Notes: generated by a model from the sequence alone, not told the origin. Shown: positions 51,434 through 60,495, numbered from the stretch's first letter. The stretch: DNA of 64,000 nt from JAJVHZ01 sp041395385 (GCA_041395385.1 JAWLAN010000013.1:81373-145372); one strand, 5' to 3'. Program-made: numbers and translations.

Positions 51434-52324
51434 TCAGCGGTCGCGGCGGACGATGTAATCGGCCATCGCCCGCAGATTCTCGCCCTGCGCGCCGAGTATC
51501 TCGATGGCGCCGATGGCGTCCTTGTACAGGCGTTCCGCCACGGCCTTGGCCCCCTCGAGGCCGAGCAGGTTCGGATAGGTCGGCTTGTTGCGAGCGGCGT
51601 CCGAGCCCTGCGGCTTGCCGATGGTCTCGGTCGCCCCCTCGATGTCGAGTATGTCGTCCTGCACCTGGAAGGCCAGGCCGATGCAGCGCGCATAGTCGTC
51701 CAGCCGGGCGAGCGTTACCTCGGTGACCGAGGCGCAGGCCAGCGCCCCGAGGCGAACGCTGGCGCGGATGAGGGCTCCCGTCTTGTGCAGGTGCATGCTC
51801 TCCAGCTCCTCGAGCGTGAGGCGGCGGCCGACCGCGGCCAGGTCGAGGGCCTGTCCACCGGCCATGCCCAGCGAGCCGCTGGCGCCGGCCAGCGTATCGA
51901 TCATGGCCAGGCGCTGCGCGGGGGTGAGGCCGCCCGCGCTCGCCTGCGCGATCACGTGCAGGGCGTGCGCCTGCAGCGCGTCGCCGGCCAGTATGGCCAT
52001 CGCCTCGCCGAAGACGCGGTGACAGGTCGGGCGCCCCCGCCGCAGATCGTCGTTGTCCATGGCGGGCAGGTCGTCGTGCACCAGGGAGTAGGCGTGGATG
52101 AGCTCGACCGCGACGGCCGGCGCGTCGAGGGCCTCCAGCTCCGCGCCTACGGCTTCCCCGGCGAGGTAGACCAGCAGGGGCCGAACGCGCTTCCCGCCGC
52201 CCAGCACGGAATAGCGCATCGCTTCGTGCAGCAGGGTCGGCGGCAGGGTGGTCGGGGGCAACCAGCGATCGAGCGCGGTTTCGCTGCGCGCCTGCAGGGC
52301 GCGCACGGTGACATCGAAGGACAT
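51434..52324 (-). CDS. ispA: farnesyl diphosphate synthase (polyprenyl synthetase)
   Basis: A 296-residue trans-prenyltransferase. The first aspartate-rich motif is VHDDLPAMDNDDLRRG (DDxxxxD type with two extra residues, as in short-chain bacterial enzymes) and the second is FQVQDDILDIEG. GGGKRVRPLLV and the HKTGALIRAS loop are also typical. It adds isopentenyl units to make C15 farnesyl diphosphate for ubiquinone and undecaprenyl pathways. It follows xseB with seven bases between, as in many gammaproteobacteria, but dxs does not follow. Confidence 0.95.
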   Translation of the reverse strand: MSFDVTVRALQARSETALDRWLPPTTLPPTLLHEAMRYSVLGGGKRVRPLLVYLAGEAVGAELEALDAPAVAVELIHAYSLVHDDLPAMDNDDLRRGRPTCHRVFGEAMAILAGDALQAHALHVIAQASAGGLTPAQRLAMIDTLAGASGSLGMAGGQALDLAAVGRRLTLEELESMHLHKTGALIRASVRLGALACASVTEVTLARLDDYARCIGLAFQVQDDILDIEGATETIGKPQGSDAARNKPTYPNLLGLEGAKAVAERLYKDAIGAIEILGAQGENLRAMADYIVRRDR

Positions 52325-52331
52325 GGGGCTG

Positions 52332-52592
52332 CTATTCGTCGTTGTCGTTGGTGTCGGGACTGGCGGCCTCGAAGTCCCGCAGGCCAGCCTCGCCGTCGCG
52401 GGACAGTAGTATCTTCACCTTCTGCTCCGCGTCGGTGAGCGCCTTCTGGCAGGCGCGGGTGAGCGCGACACCACGCTCGAAATCCTTCAGCGATTGCTCG
52501 AGCGTCAGCTCACCGCTCTCCATGCGCTCCACGAGCGCCTCGAGTTCGGCGATGGATTTTTCGAAATCAACGCCTTCGCGTTTCTTGGTCAC
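52332..52592 (-). CDS. xseB: exodeoxyribonuclease VII small subunit
   Basis: An 86-residue helical protein (FEKSIAELEALVERMESGELTLEQSLKDFERGVALTRACQKAL) with the conserved XseB core at residues 8-60. It forms the regulatory chains of ExoVII, which degrades single-stranded DNA together with XseA (not in the window). First gene of xseB-ispA on the minus strand, with a plausible promoter in the divergent spacer. Confidence 0.95.
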   Translation of the reverse strand: MTKKREGVDFEKSIAELEALVERMESGELTLEQSLKDFERGVALTRACQKALTDAEQKVKILLSRDGEAGLRDFEAASPDTNDNDE

Positions 52593-52629
52593 CTTCTCGC
52601 CGCTCCCCCTCCCATCCCGTGCGGGCGCA

Positions 52630-52659
52630 ACGTTAGCCCAGTGTCGGGATCGGGGTCAA
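52630..52659 (-). promoter_or_regulatory. possible xseB-ispA promoter
   Basis: On the minus strand TTGACC (52659-52654) and TAACGT (52635-52630) are separated by 18 bases, about 40 bases before the xseB start. The -35 lies in a palindrome GGTCAA-A-TTGACC (52654-52666), which might be a regulator site. Confidence 0.4.
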
Positions 52660-52692
52660 ATTGACCGATGGCAATGACGCTCCAGCGGAATG

Positions 52693-52720
52693 TTGACAGT
52701 CTTGGGGCATGGGTTAAACT
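52693..52720 (+). promoter_or_regulatory. promoter for the rubrerythrin operon
   Basis: A perfect -35 TTGACA (52693-52698) and TAAACT (52715-52720) are 16 bases apart. A start of transcription near 52727 would give a leader of about 70 bases. A perfect palindrome lies just downstream. Confidence 0.6.
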
Positions 52721-52734
52721 CAATTAGACCAAGT

Positions 52735-52744
52735 CCAAATTTGG
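52735..52744. promoter_or_regulatory. palindromic operator candidate in rubrerythrin leader
   Basis: CCAAATTTGG is a perfect 10-bp palindrome placed about ten bases after the expected transcription start, a position suited to repression. Which regulator binds is unknown. Confidence 0.4.
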
Positions 52745-52796
52745 CGCAAACCACGTTCTGTAACGACCCATCGCGGCAGTCATAGAGGAGGTCCAA

Positions 52797-53216
52797 ATGG
52801 CAGCATTGAAAGGCAGCAAGACCGAAGAGAACCTGAAGTACGCATTCGCCGGCGAGTCGCAGGCCAACCGGCGTTATCTGTACTTCGCCCAGAAGGCCGA
52901 CGTGGAAGGCTACAACGACGTCTCCGCGGTGTTCCGCTCCACGGCGGAGGGTGAGACCGGGCATGCGCACGGGCACCTCGAGTATCTCGAGCAGGTCGGC
53001 GACCCGGCCACGGGGCTTCCGATCGGCAGCACGTCCAACAACCTGAAGGCGGCGATCGCGGGCGAGACCCACGAGTACTCCGACATGTACCCGGGCATGG
53101 CAAAGACGGCCCGTGAAGAGGGGTTCTCCGAGATCGCAGACTGGTTCGAGACCCTGGCCAAGGCCGAGCGTTCTCACGCCAACCGGTTCCAGAAGGCGCT
53201 CGATTCCCTGGGCTGA
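52797..53216 (+). CDS. rubrerythrin-type di-iron peroxidase lacking rubredoxin domain
   Basis: A 139-residue four-helix ferritin-like protein. Both ExxH di-iron motifs are present (AEGETGHAHGH and AKAERSHANRF), with the extra glutamates in AFAGESQANRRYLYFAQKA and AIAGETHEYSDMYP. The C-terminal rubredoxin of classical rubrerythrin is absent, so electrons must come from another protein. Rubrerythrins reduce hydrogen peroxide. GGAGG is eight bases before ATG 52797. First of three genes with a CCG-domain iron-sulfur protein and DUF3501. Confidence 0.93.
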   Translation: MAALKGSKTEENLKYAFAGESQANRRYLYFAQKADVEGYNDVSAVFRSTAEGETGHAHGHLEYLEQVGDPATGLPIGSTSNNLKAAIAGETHEYSDMYPGMAKTAREEGFSEIADWFETLAKAERSHANRFQKALDSLG

Positions 53217-53235
53217 CCACGCCCGCGTGTCAGAC

Positions 53236-53267
53236 GCAGAGCCGGCCCAGCGCCGGCTCTGCGGTTT
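53236..53267 (+). terminator. hairpin terminator/attenuator after rubrerythrin
   Basis: GCAGAGCCGGC / GCCGGCTCTGC forms an 11-bp stem followed by GGTTTT. The short T-run suggests partial read-through, giving higher expression of rubrerythrin than of the downstream genes. Confidence 0.65.
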
Positions 53268-53316
53268 TCGGGACTCGACGGCACCAGGTGCCGAGGCCGT
53301 TTGAAGAGGGCAGAGC

Positions 53317-54663
53317 ATGGCAGCAGGCAAAGAAGGTTCGCGCGAGGGGAGCCTCCAGGCGCCGACGCGGCACACCGTGCCCTGGCGCGAGGCGGAATTC
53401 TGGGATGCGGCCGCACTGGAGAAGGAGCTCGAGCGCGTCTACGACATCTGCCACGGCTGCCGCCGCTGCGTGAGCCTCTGCCACGCCTTCCCGACGTTGT
53501 TCGACCTCGTCGATGAATCCTCCACGATGGAGGTCGACGGGGTCGCCAAGGAGGATTACATCAAGGTCGTCGACCACTGTTACCTCTGCGACCTGTGCTA
53601 CATGACCAAGTGCCCCTACGTTCCTCCGCACGAATGGAACGTGGATTTTCCGCACCTGATGCTGCGCGCCAAGGCGCAGAAGTTCAGGCAGGGCAAGACG
53701 GGTTTCCGCGATCGCATGCTGACTTCCACCGATCTGGTCGGTTCGCTCGCCGGCATACCGGTGGTCGCGCAGGCCGTCAACGCCGCCAACAGGATGCCGC
53801 CGGTGCGCAGGTTGATGGACCGCGCGCTCGGCATCCATGCCGACGCCGTGGTGCCGGAGTACCACAGCCGCACCGCGCGCAAGCGGGTCGCGGGGCGCGC
53901 CGGAAGCGATATCAAGGCTGCGCCCACCGATCAGACCCGTGGCAAGGTGGCGCTGTTCGTCACCTGTTACGGCAACCGCAACGAGCCCTCGACGGTGGAG
54001 GATCTCGTGGCGGTGTTCGAACACAACCAGATACCGGTGACGCTGGTGCCGCAGGAACGCTGCTGCGGCATGCCCAAACTCGAGCTCGGCGACCTGGAGA
54101 CGGTCGAGAAGCTCAAGGATTTCAACGTGCCGAGGCTCGCGCGGATGGTGGATGAGGGTTACGACATCGTCGCGCCGATTCCCTCCTGCGTGTTGATGTT
54201 CAAACAGGAGATCCCGCTGCTGTTCCCGGAGGACCCGCTGGTCCCGAAGGTGAAGAAGGCGATGTACGATCCGTTCGAATATCTCATGCTGCGCCACAAG
54301 GCGGGGGCGCTGAAGACCGATTTCCGAAACGGACTGGGCAAGGTTTCCTACCATGTCCCGTGTCATCAGCGCGTGCAGAACATCGGCCTGAAGACCCGTG
54401 ACGTCCTGCAGCTGGTGCCCGGGACGACCATTGACGTCATCGAGCGCTGCTCGGGACACGACGGCACCTACGCCGTGAAGTCCGAGTATCACAGGATCTC
54501 GATGAAGATCGCCGGGCCGGTGGTCAGCCGCGTGGAGCAGTCGGGCTGCGACCACTACGTCAGCGACTGCCCCATGGCCGGGCACCAGATCGAGAACGGC
54601 CTGAAGGAGAAGCGGCAGCCGGAGAGTCCCTTCTCGCTGCTGCGCCACGCCTACGGGATCTGA
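53317..54663 (+). CDS. GlpC/HdrD-like iron-sulfur protein with CCG domains
   Basis: A 448-residue cytoplasmic protein. Two ferredoxin-type cluster motifs lie near the N-terminus (CHGCRRCVSLCHAF and CYLCDLCYMTKCP), followed by two cysteine-rich CCG-type domains: VTCYGNRNEP ... ERCCGMPK and VPCHQRVQN ... ERCSGHDG, the second with CSG in place of CCG, and a last cysteine pair SGCDHYVSDCP. GlpC and heterodisulfide reductase subunits share this layout. Its conserved neighbour, rubrerythrin, suggests it supplies electrons for peroxide reduction. No flavin subunit is nearby, so the electron donor is unknown. Confidence 0.88.
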   Translation: MAAGKEGSREGSLQAPTRHTVPWREAEFWDAAALEKELERVYDICHGCRRCVSLCHAFPTLFDLVDESSTMEVDGVAKEDYIKVVDHCYLCDLCYMTKCPYVPPHEWNVDFPHLMLRAKAQKFRQGKTGFRDRMLTSTDLVGSLAGIPVVAQAVNAANRMPPVRRLMDRALGIHADAVVPEYHSRTARKRVAGRAGSDIKAAPTDQTRGKVALFVTCYGNRNEPSTVEDLVAVFEHNQIPVTLVPQERCCGMPKLELGDLETVEKLKDFNVPRLARMVDEGYDIVAPIPSCVLMFKQEIPLLFPEDPLVPKVKKAMYDPFEYLMLRHKAGALKTDFRNGLGKVSYHVPCHQRVQNIGLKTRDVLQLVPGTTIDVIERCSGHDGTYAVKSEYHRISMKIAGPVVSRVEQSGCDHYVSDCPMAGHQIENGLKEKRQPESPFSLLRHAYGI

Positions 54664-54674
54664 AAGATATAGAA

Positions 54675-55277
54675 ATGAGTGCGACGATGAGAGCGTTGGC
54701 CCGCGAAGACCTGATGTCCCTGGAACAGTACGCCAAGCAGCGCGCGGCCTTCCGCGCGCGGGTGCTGGAGCACAAGCGCGCCCGGCAGCTGCACCTCGGC
54801 GAGCATGCGACCCTGTATTTCGAGGACCGGATGACCATTCAGTACCAGATCCAGGAGATGCTGCGCATCGAACGGATCTTCGAGGAGGAGGGCATCCAGG
54901 AGGAGCTGCAGGCCTACAACCCGCTCATTCCGGATGGCCGCAACTGGAAGGCGACGTTCATGCTCGAGTACGCCGATCTGGCGGAACGCACGCGCGCGCT
55001 CACCGAGCTGGTCGGCATCGAGCGCCGCGTCTGGATGCGGGTCGACGGCCATGAAAAGCTCTTCCCCTACGCCGACGAGGATCTCGATCGCGCCACGGAG
55101 ACGAAGACCTCGGCGGTGCACTTCCTGCGCTTCGAGCTGACGCCTGACATGATCCGCGCCGTGAAAGCCGGCGCGGCCGTCGCCGCCGGCATCGACCATC
55201 CGAAGTACCAGTTCTCGCTCGCGCGCATCGAGGAGGCCATCCAGGCTTCACTGGCCGCGGATCTCGATGCCGTCTGA
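54675..55277 (+). CDS. DUF3501 family protein
   Basis: A protein of 200 residues matching DUF3501 (LAREDLMSLEQYAKQRAAFRARVLEHKRARQLHLGEHATLYFEDRMTIQYQIQEMLRIERIF). It occurs next to rubrerythrin and CCG-domain iron-sulfur genes in many proteobacteria, as here, 11 bases downstream. It contains no cysteine-based cofactor motif. A role as partner in the same peroxide or iron-related system is inferred from gene order. Confidence 0.92.
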   Translation: MSATMRALAREDLMSLEQYAKQRAAFRARVLEHKRARQLHLGEHATLYFEDRMTIQYQIQEMLRIERIFEEEGIQEELQAYNPLIPDGRNWKATFMLEYADLAERTRALTELVGIERRVWMRVDGHEKLFPYADEDLDRATETKTSAVHFLRFELTPDMIRAVKAGAAVAAGIDHPKYQFSLARIEEAIQASLAADLDAV

Positions 55278-55450
55278 TTCCGGGCCGGGATCAAGCCCCG
55301 GGTTGTTCGATTAGGGCGCGACCGCCGGCGTCGGGGCGCCGGCGCCCGTGTCTATTGACCGCCCGCCGCCGTCTGCGTTAGAAACGCGCAGCCTTTCGCG
55401 GGTGGCCGCACGCGCCGCCCGCCTCGCCGCGGCAGAAAAAGGGGACCGGT

Positions 55451-57337
55451 GTGGCCACTCGCTACGACGCTGCAGACATAGAAGTCCTGACCGGACTCGA
55501 GCCGGTGCGCAAGCGCCCGGGCATGTATACCGACACCTCTCGCCCGAACCATATGGTGCAGGAAGTCGTCGACAACAGCGTCGACGAGGCGATTGCGGGC
55601 CACGCCTCCGAGGTCTCCGTGATTCTGCATGCCGACAATGGCGTCACGGTCGCCGACGACGGGCGCGGCATGCCGGTGGACATCCATCCCGGCGAAAAGG
55701 TCTCGGGCGTGGAGGTGGTGCTCACCCGGCTGCACGCCGGCGGCAAGTTCTCCAGCAAGAGCTACCAGTTCTCCGGCGGGCTGCACGGCGTCGGCGTGTC
55801 CGTGGTCAACGCCCTGTCGAGCAAGCTCGAGGTCTGGGTCCGGCGCGGGGGCTTGGAGTACTACATGCAGTTCGCCGGCGGCGAACCCAAGTCCAGGCTC
55901 AAGGAGATCGGCACCGTCGGCAGGCAGAATACCGGCACCACCATACGTTTCCTGCCCGATCCGAAATACTTCGATACGCCCAAGATTGCGGTGCCGCGCC
56001 TGAAGCACCTGCTGCGCGCCAAGGCGGTGCTGTGTCCCGGCCTGCGCGTGAAGCTCAAGGACGAGGTCGCCAACGAGATCGAGGAGTGGTACTTCCCCGA
56101 CGGCCTGAAGACCTATCTCGCGGAGGCGCACCCGGAGTGCGAGCTGCTGCCGCAGGAGCCGTTCATGGGCAGCATGAAGAGCGCGCACGAGGCCGTGGAC
56201 TGGGCGGTGCACTGGCTGCCTGGCGACGGAGAGCCGATTGCCGAGAGCTACGTCAATCTGGTTCCGACGCCGCAGGGCGGCACGCACGTCAACGGGCTGC
56301 GCCAGGGTCTGCTCGAGGCCGTGCGCGAGTTCTGCGAGCTGCGCAATCTGCTCCCCCGCGGCCTGAAGCTCACCGCCGAGGACGTCTGTGATCGCTGCAG
56401 TTATCTGTTGTCGGTCAAGCTCGAGAATCCGCAGTTCGCCGGCCAGACCAAGGAAAGGCTGTCCTCGCGCGAGTGCGCGACCTTCGTCTCCGGCGTCATA
56501 CGCGATGCCTTGAGCCTGTGGCTGCACCAGCACGTGGAGGCCGGCGAGAAGATCGCCGCCATCGCAATCGAACGGGCCAGCGCGCGGGTGAGGTCGGCCA
56601 AGGCCGTGGTGCGCAAGCGCGTCACGGGCGGGCCGGCGCTGCCGGGGAAGCTTGCGGACTGCACCGCCCAGGACCCGAGGATTACGGAGCTGTTCCTGGT
56701 CGAGGGGGACTCCGCCGGCGGTTCCGCCAAGCAGGCCAGGGATCGCGAGTTCCAGGCGGTCATGCCGCTGCGCGGAAAGATCCTCAATACCTGGGAGGTG
56801 GACCCGGGGCAGGTCCTGGCCTCCCAGGAGGTCCACGACATCGCCGTCGCCATCGGCGTGGATCCCGGGTCGGCGAACGTGGAGGCCTTGCGTTACGGAA
56901 AGATCTGCATCCTCGCCGATGCGGACTCCGACGGCCTCCACATCGCCACGCTGCTCTGCGCCCTGTTCGTGCGCCACTTTCGTGTGCTCGTCGAGGCGGG
57001 CCATGTGTTCGTCGCGATGCCGCCGTTGTATCGCGTCGACATCGGCAAGGACGTCTATTACGCCCTGGACGACGCCGAGCGGCAGGGCATCGAAGACAGG
57101 ATTGCCGCCGAGGGCAAACGCGGCAAGGTCAACGTGCAGCGTTTCAAGGGCCTCGGCGAGATGAACCCGCTGCAATTGCGCGAGACCACCATGGCGCCGG
57201 CGACCCGCCGGCTGGTGCAGCTCACCATCGAGGACGATCGGATCACCGATGACCTGCTCGACAAGCTGCTGGCGAAGAGGCGTGTCGCGGAGCGCAAGGA
57301 GTGGATCGAGACCAAGGGCAACCTCGTGGCGGTCTAA
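55451..57337 (+). CDS. parE: DNA topoisomerase IV subunit B
   Basis: A 628-residue ATPase subunit of topoisomerase IV, which decatenates daughter chromosomes. GHKL ATPase motifs are DNSVDEAIAGHA, ADDGRGMPVDIHP and GGLHGVGVSVVNAL. The TOPRIM domain has EGDSAGGSAKQARDREFQA, PLRGKILNTWEVD and DADSDGLHI. It starts at GTG 55451 preceded by AGGGG. The sequence is ParE-like (short, 628 residues) rather than GyrB. The partner gene parC is 3.2 kb downstream, separated by a glycosyltransferase gene. Confidence 0.95.
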   Translation: MATRYDAADIEVLTGLEPVRKRPGMYTDTSRPNHMVQEVVDNSVDEAIAGHASEVSVILHADNGVTVADDGRGMPVDIHPGEKVSGVEVVLTRLHAGGKFSSKSYQFSGGLHGVGVSVVNALSSKLEVWVRRGGLEYYMQFAGGEPKSRLKEIGTVGRQNTGTTIRFLPDPKYFDTPKIAVPRLKHLLRAKAVLCPGLRVKLKDEVANEIEEWYFPDGLKTYLAEAHPECELLPQEPFMGSMKSAHEAVDWAVHWLPGDGEPIAESYVNLVPTPQGGTHVNGLRQGLLEAVREFCELRNLLPRGLKLTAEDVCDRCSYLLSVKLENPQFAGQTKERLSSRECATFVSGVIRDALSLWLHQHVEAGEKIAAIAIERASARVRSAKAVVRKRVTGGPALPGKLADCTAQDPRITELFLVEGDSAGGSAKQARDREFQAVMPLRGKILNTWEVDPGQVLASQEVHDIAVAIGVDPGSANVEALRYGKICILADADSDGLHIATLLCALFVRHFRVLVEAGHVFVAMPPLYRVDIGKDVYYALDDAERQGIEDRIAAEGKRGKVNVQRFKGLGEMNPLQLRETTMAPATRRLVQLTIEDDRITDDLLDKLLAKRRVAERKEWIETKGNLVAV

Positions 57338-57650
57338 CCGCCGCTTCCTGCGGCCAGCCGCGCCGCTTTCTCCGCCCGATGCAGCGCGGTTTCCAGGCAT
57401 GGATCTGGTTCCCGGCTGCTCCCGCCCCCCGGCCGCGGCCATAGCGCCTCCCCCTGGCGGCCGGTCACCGCGGTATGGAGTTCAGTCCGCGTTAAGTTGC
57501 AGCGCCACAAACTACGCGCCCACGCACAAAAAGTGGCCGTCGGTCACGTTTTTTGTGCCACAGCATCAGTAAGTTGGGCAGAACCACAAGAATGCTGCGC
57601 TGCAGCGACCAATGTCGCCGGAAAGGCGTCGATCGCGGAGGTTTGCAAGG
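57338..57650. other. 313-bp spacer between parE and the GH17-GT2 gene
   Basis: No coding frame with motifs. It holds the parE terminator (57524-57557) and, close to the next start, CGGAGG (57636-57641), the ribosome-binding site that decides the GTG start at 57651. A promoter for the next gene is expected between these but none is clear. Confidence 0.5.
57524..57557 (+). terminator. Rho-independent terminator after parE
   Basis: GTGGCC / GGTCAC (one G-U pair, loop GTC) is followed by GTTTTTTGTG; the flanking CACAAAAA and TTTTTTGTG extend the stem. It lies about 190 bases past the parE stop. Confidence 0.7.
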
Positions 57651-60383
57651 GTGGAACGACGTGATTCACAGGGCCCTGCGGGACCAGGGAGTGACTTGAA
57701 CCCGGGAGAGGGCGTTTCCGCCGGACCGACACCGCTGGCGGTGCGTCACCGGCACGCCGGCTGGGCGGCGCGCCTCAGGGCCGTCACCACCACCTTTTTC
57801 GTCGTCGTGGCGGTCATCGGTGTGCACCTCTCGACCTGGGCGTGGCTGAACCGGCCGGTCGCGGAGGTGGCCTACACGGACATCATCCGCGGGGTGTCCT
57901 TCAGTCCCTACCAGCCCGGTGACAACCCCTACGAGGAGCTCTATCCCTCCGTTGAGGAGATCGATGCCGATCTCGGCCGCCTGCAGGGCAAGGTGGCCGT
58001 GGTCCGTACCTATTCATCCACCAACGGCTTCGAGGCCGTCCCACGGCTGGCGCAGCAGTACGGCATCAAGGTGATGGTCGGCGCGTGGCTGGACAAGCGC
58101 AAGGAAAACAACGTCAAGGAGATCGTCAACGCGGTCAAGAACGCGCAGCGCTACTCCAACGTCAATCGCGTCATCATCGGCAACGAGGCGATCCTGCGCG
58201 ACGACCTCTCGGTGGAGGAGCTGACGAGCTACCTGAAAAAGGTTCGCCAGCGCGTGCGCCAGCCGGTCAGCACCGCCGAGCCGTGGCACGTCTGGCTGCA
58301 GCACCCGGAACTGGCCAGATCGGTGGATTTCATCACCATTCACGTGCTGCCGTACTGGGAAGGGGTGCCGGCGGAGCAGGCGCTCGACTGGGTCTTCGAG
58401 CGTTATCGCCAGGTGCAGGCCGCGTTCCCGAACAAGAAGGTGGTGATTGGAGAGACCGGCTGGCCGAGCAACGGCAATCGCAAGAAGGACGCCAAGCCCT
58501 CGATGGTCAACGCCTCTCGCTTCATCCGTCAGTTCCTCAACCAGGCGCAGTCGCGCAAGCTCGATTACTTCATCGTCGAGGCCTACGACCAGCCCTGGAA
58601 GCGCCTCGAGGAAGGCAGCGTGGGCCCGCACTGGGGGCTGTTCAACGCCGAGCGCGAGCAGAAGTTCCCGATGACCGGCGAAGTGGTGAACGACGAGTAC
58701 TGGCTGCCGAAGGCGCTGGCCGCCTCGCTGCTGGTCCTCGGTCCCATGCTCTGGTTCGCCGGCCGCCGGCAGGACGTGCGCGTCGGCGGACGGCTGTTTT
58801 TCGCCTCGCTGCTGCAGATGACCGGTGCCGCGCTCGTGATCGGCGCGCTCATGCCCATCGCCGAGGGCCTTGCCGGCGCGAGCCTGCTGGTCTGGGCGTT
58901 CCTGTTCCCGGCGCAGTTGATGCTGCTGGCCGTGGTGCTCATCAACGGCTTCGAGATGGCCGAGCTGCTCTGGCAGCAGCGCATGCGGCGGCATTTCAAG
59001 CCGTTGCCCGCGGGAACCGGCGACTATCGTCCGATGGTTTCGCTGCATCTGCCGATCCACAACGAGCCGCCCGAGGTCGTCATCGAGACGCTCAACAGCC
59101 TCGCGCGACTCGACTATCCGGATTACGAGGTGCTGGTGCTCGACAACAACACCAGGGACCCGGGCGTGTGGCAACCGGTGCGGACGCACTGCGAGCGTCT
59201 GGGGGCGAGGTTTCGCTTCTTCCATCTGGAGAACTGGCCCGGCTACAAGGCCGGGGCACTGAACTTCGGTCTGACCGTGACCGCCCCGCGGGCCGAGGTG
59301 ATCGGCGTCATCGACAGTGACTACGTCATCGACGCCAACTGGCTGTCATCGCTCGTCCCCTATTTCGAGCGCAGCCAGGTCGGTTTCGTGCAGGCGCCCC
59401 AGGATCATCGCGCCTGGGACAACAGCGTCTTCAAGCAGATGATCAACTGGGAGTACAACGGCTTTTTCGAGATCGGGATGGTCCAGCGCAACGAGCGCAA
59501 CGCGATCATCCAGCACGGCACCATGACGCTCATCCGGCGCAGCGCGCTGGAGGCGAGCGGCAACTGGGGCGAGTGGTGCATCTGCGAGGACGCCGAGCTC
59601 GGCCTGCGCCTGCTCGCCGGCGGTCACGAGGCCGTCTATGTCAATCACGTGTTCGGCCGCGGGCTCACGCCGGAGACCTTCTCCGCGTACAAGAACCAGC
59701 GCTTCCGCTGGGTGTTCGGCGCCGTGCAGATTATCCGCGGCCATTGGCGCAAGCTGCTCGGTCTGCAGCCGGGCCTGTCGCCGGGCCAGCGCTTTCACTT
59801 CATCGGCGGCTGGCTGCCGTGGTTCGCCGACGCCGTGCACCTCGTGTTCACGGTCGGCGGCATCTTCTGGACCATCGGCATCCTCGCCTCGCCGCGCTAC
59901 TTCGAGTTCCCCATGCGCGATTTCATCTGGCCGGTGATGGCGGTGTTCGCGTTCAAGCTGATACACAGTCTCGCCCTGTACGAGGCGCGCGTGAAGTGCG
60001 GCAGGGTGGACCGGATTGGCGCGGCTATCGCGGGCATGGCGCTGACTCACACCATCGGCAAGGCGATCTTCACCGGCGTGATGCACAAGTCCCGCCCGTT
60101 CCTGCGCACGCCGAAGTCCGAGAGCAGGCACGCGTGGGCGCAGGGGTTCGCGATGGCGAGGGAGGAGACGCTCGTCGCGGTCGCGCTCATCGCCGCCGCC
60201 ATCGCCTCGGTGTGGCGGTACGGTTCCGACAGCGCCGAAGTCACGTGGTGGGCGGCGGTGCTGATCGTGCAGAGCGTACCGTACCTGGCGGCTTTGGCCA
60301 TGGGCGTGGTGAGCGGCTTGCCGGAGCGTGCGGCCAGGCCGGCCGCGCAGGGGGCGCTGCAGCCGGCGACGACCGCGGCCTGA
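57651..60383 (+). CDS. GH17-like / family 2 glycosyltransferase, beta-1,3-glucan-type synthase (NdvB-like)
   Basis: A 910-residue membrane protein. I use GTG 57651 because CGGAGG sits nine bases upstream; ATG 57612 in the same frame lacks a ribosome-binding site. After one N-terminal helix, a periplasmic domain resembles GH17 beta-1,3-glucanases/transglucosylases (acid/base Glu in VIIGNEAI, nucleophile Glu in VIGETGWPS). Two or three helices follow, then a cytoplasmic GT2 domain (VSLHLPIHNEPP, IDSDYVID, CEDAELGLRL, QRFRW) and C-terminal helices. This domain order matches the NdvB-like protein of Pseudomonas that makes periplasmic or cyclic beta-glucans. Product unproven; its place between parE and parC is notable. 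Confidence 0.9.
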   Translation: MERRDSQGPAGPGSDLNPGEGVSAGPTPLAVRHRHAGWAARLRAVTTTFFVVVAVIGVHLSTWAWLNRPVAEVAYTDIIRGVSFSPYQPGDNPYEELYPSVEEIDADLGRLQGKVAVVRTYSSTNGFEAVPRLAQQYGIKVMVGAWLDKRKENNVKEIVNAVKNAQRYSNVNRVIIGNEAILRDDLSVEELTSYLKKVRQRVRQPVSTAEPWHVWLQHPELARSVDFITIHVLPYWEGVPAEQALDWVFERYRQVQAAFPNKKVVIGETGWPSNGNRKKDAKPSMVNASRFIRQFLNQAQSRKLDYFIVEAYDQPWKRLEEGSVGPHWGLFNAEREQKFPMTGEVVNDEYWLPKALAASLLVLGPMLWFAGRRQDVRVGGRLFFASLLQMTGAALVIGALMPIAEGLAGASLLVWAFLFPAQLMLLAVVLINGFEMAELLWQQRMRRHFKPLPAGTGDYRPMVSLHLPIHNEPPEVVIETLNSLARLDYPDYEVLVLDNNTRDPGVWQPVRTHCERLGARFRFFHLENWPGYKAGALNFGLTVTAPRAEVIGVIDSDYVIDANWLSSLVPYFERSQVGFVQAPQDHRAWDNSVFKQMINWEYNGFFEIGMVQRNERNAIIQHGTMTLIRRSALEASGNWGEWCICEDAELGLRLLAGGHEAVYVNHVFGRGLTPETFSAYKNQRFRWVFGAVQIIRGHWRKLLGLQPGLSPGQRFHFIGGWLPWFADAVHLVFTVGGIFWTIGILASPRYFEFPMRDFIWPVMAVFAFKLIHSLALYEARVKCGRVDRIGAAIAGMALTHTIGKAIFTGVMHKSRPFLRTPKSESRHAWAQGFAMAREETLVAVALIAAAIASVWRYGSDSAEVTWWAAVLIVQSVPYLAALAMGVVSGLPERAARPAAQGALQPATTAA

Positions 60384-60495
60384 GCGCGCATTTCGTCCCC
60401 GCAGCAATTAATATAACCGCGGTAAATGCCGCCCCGATCGGTCCTCGCCGGTCGGGGCGTTGATTTTTCCCGAGCAATTCCCGCCGGAGAGTCAG

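Noticed and set aside
55352..57442. A 696-codon minus-strand open frame opposite parE
   Set aside because: Antisense to parE with its complete ATPase and TOPRIM motifs; no independent evidence.
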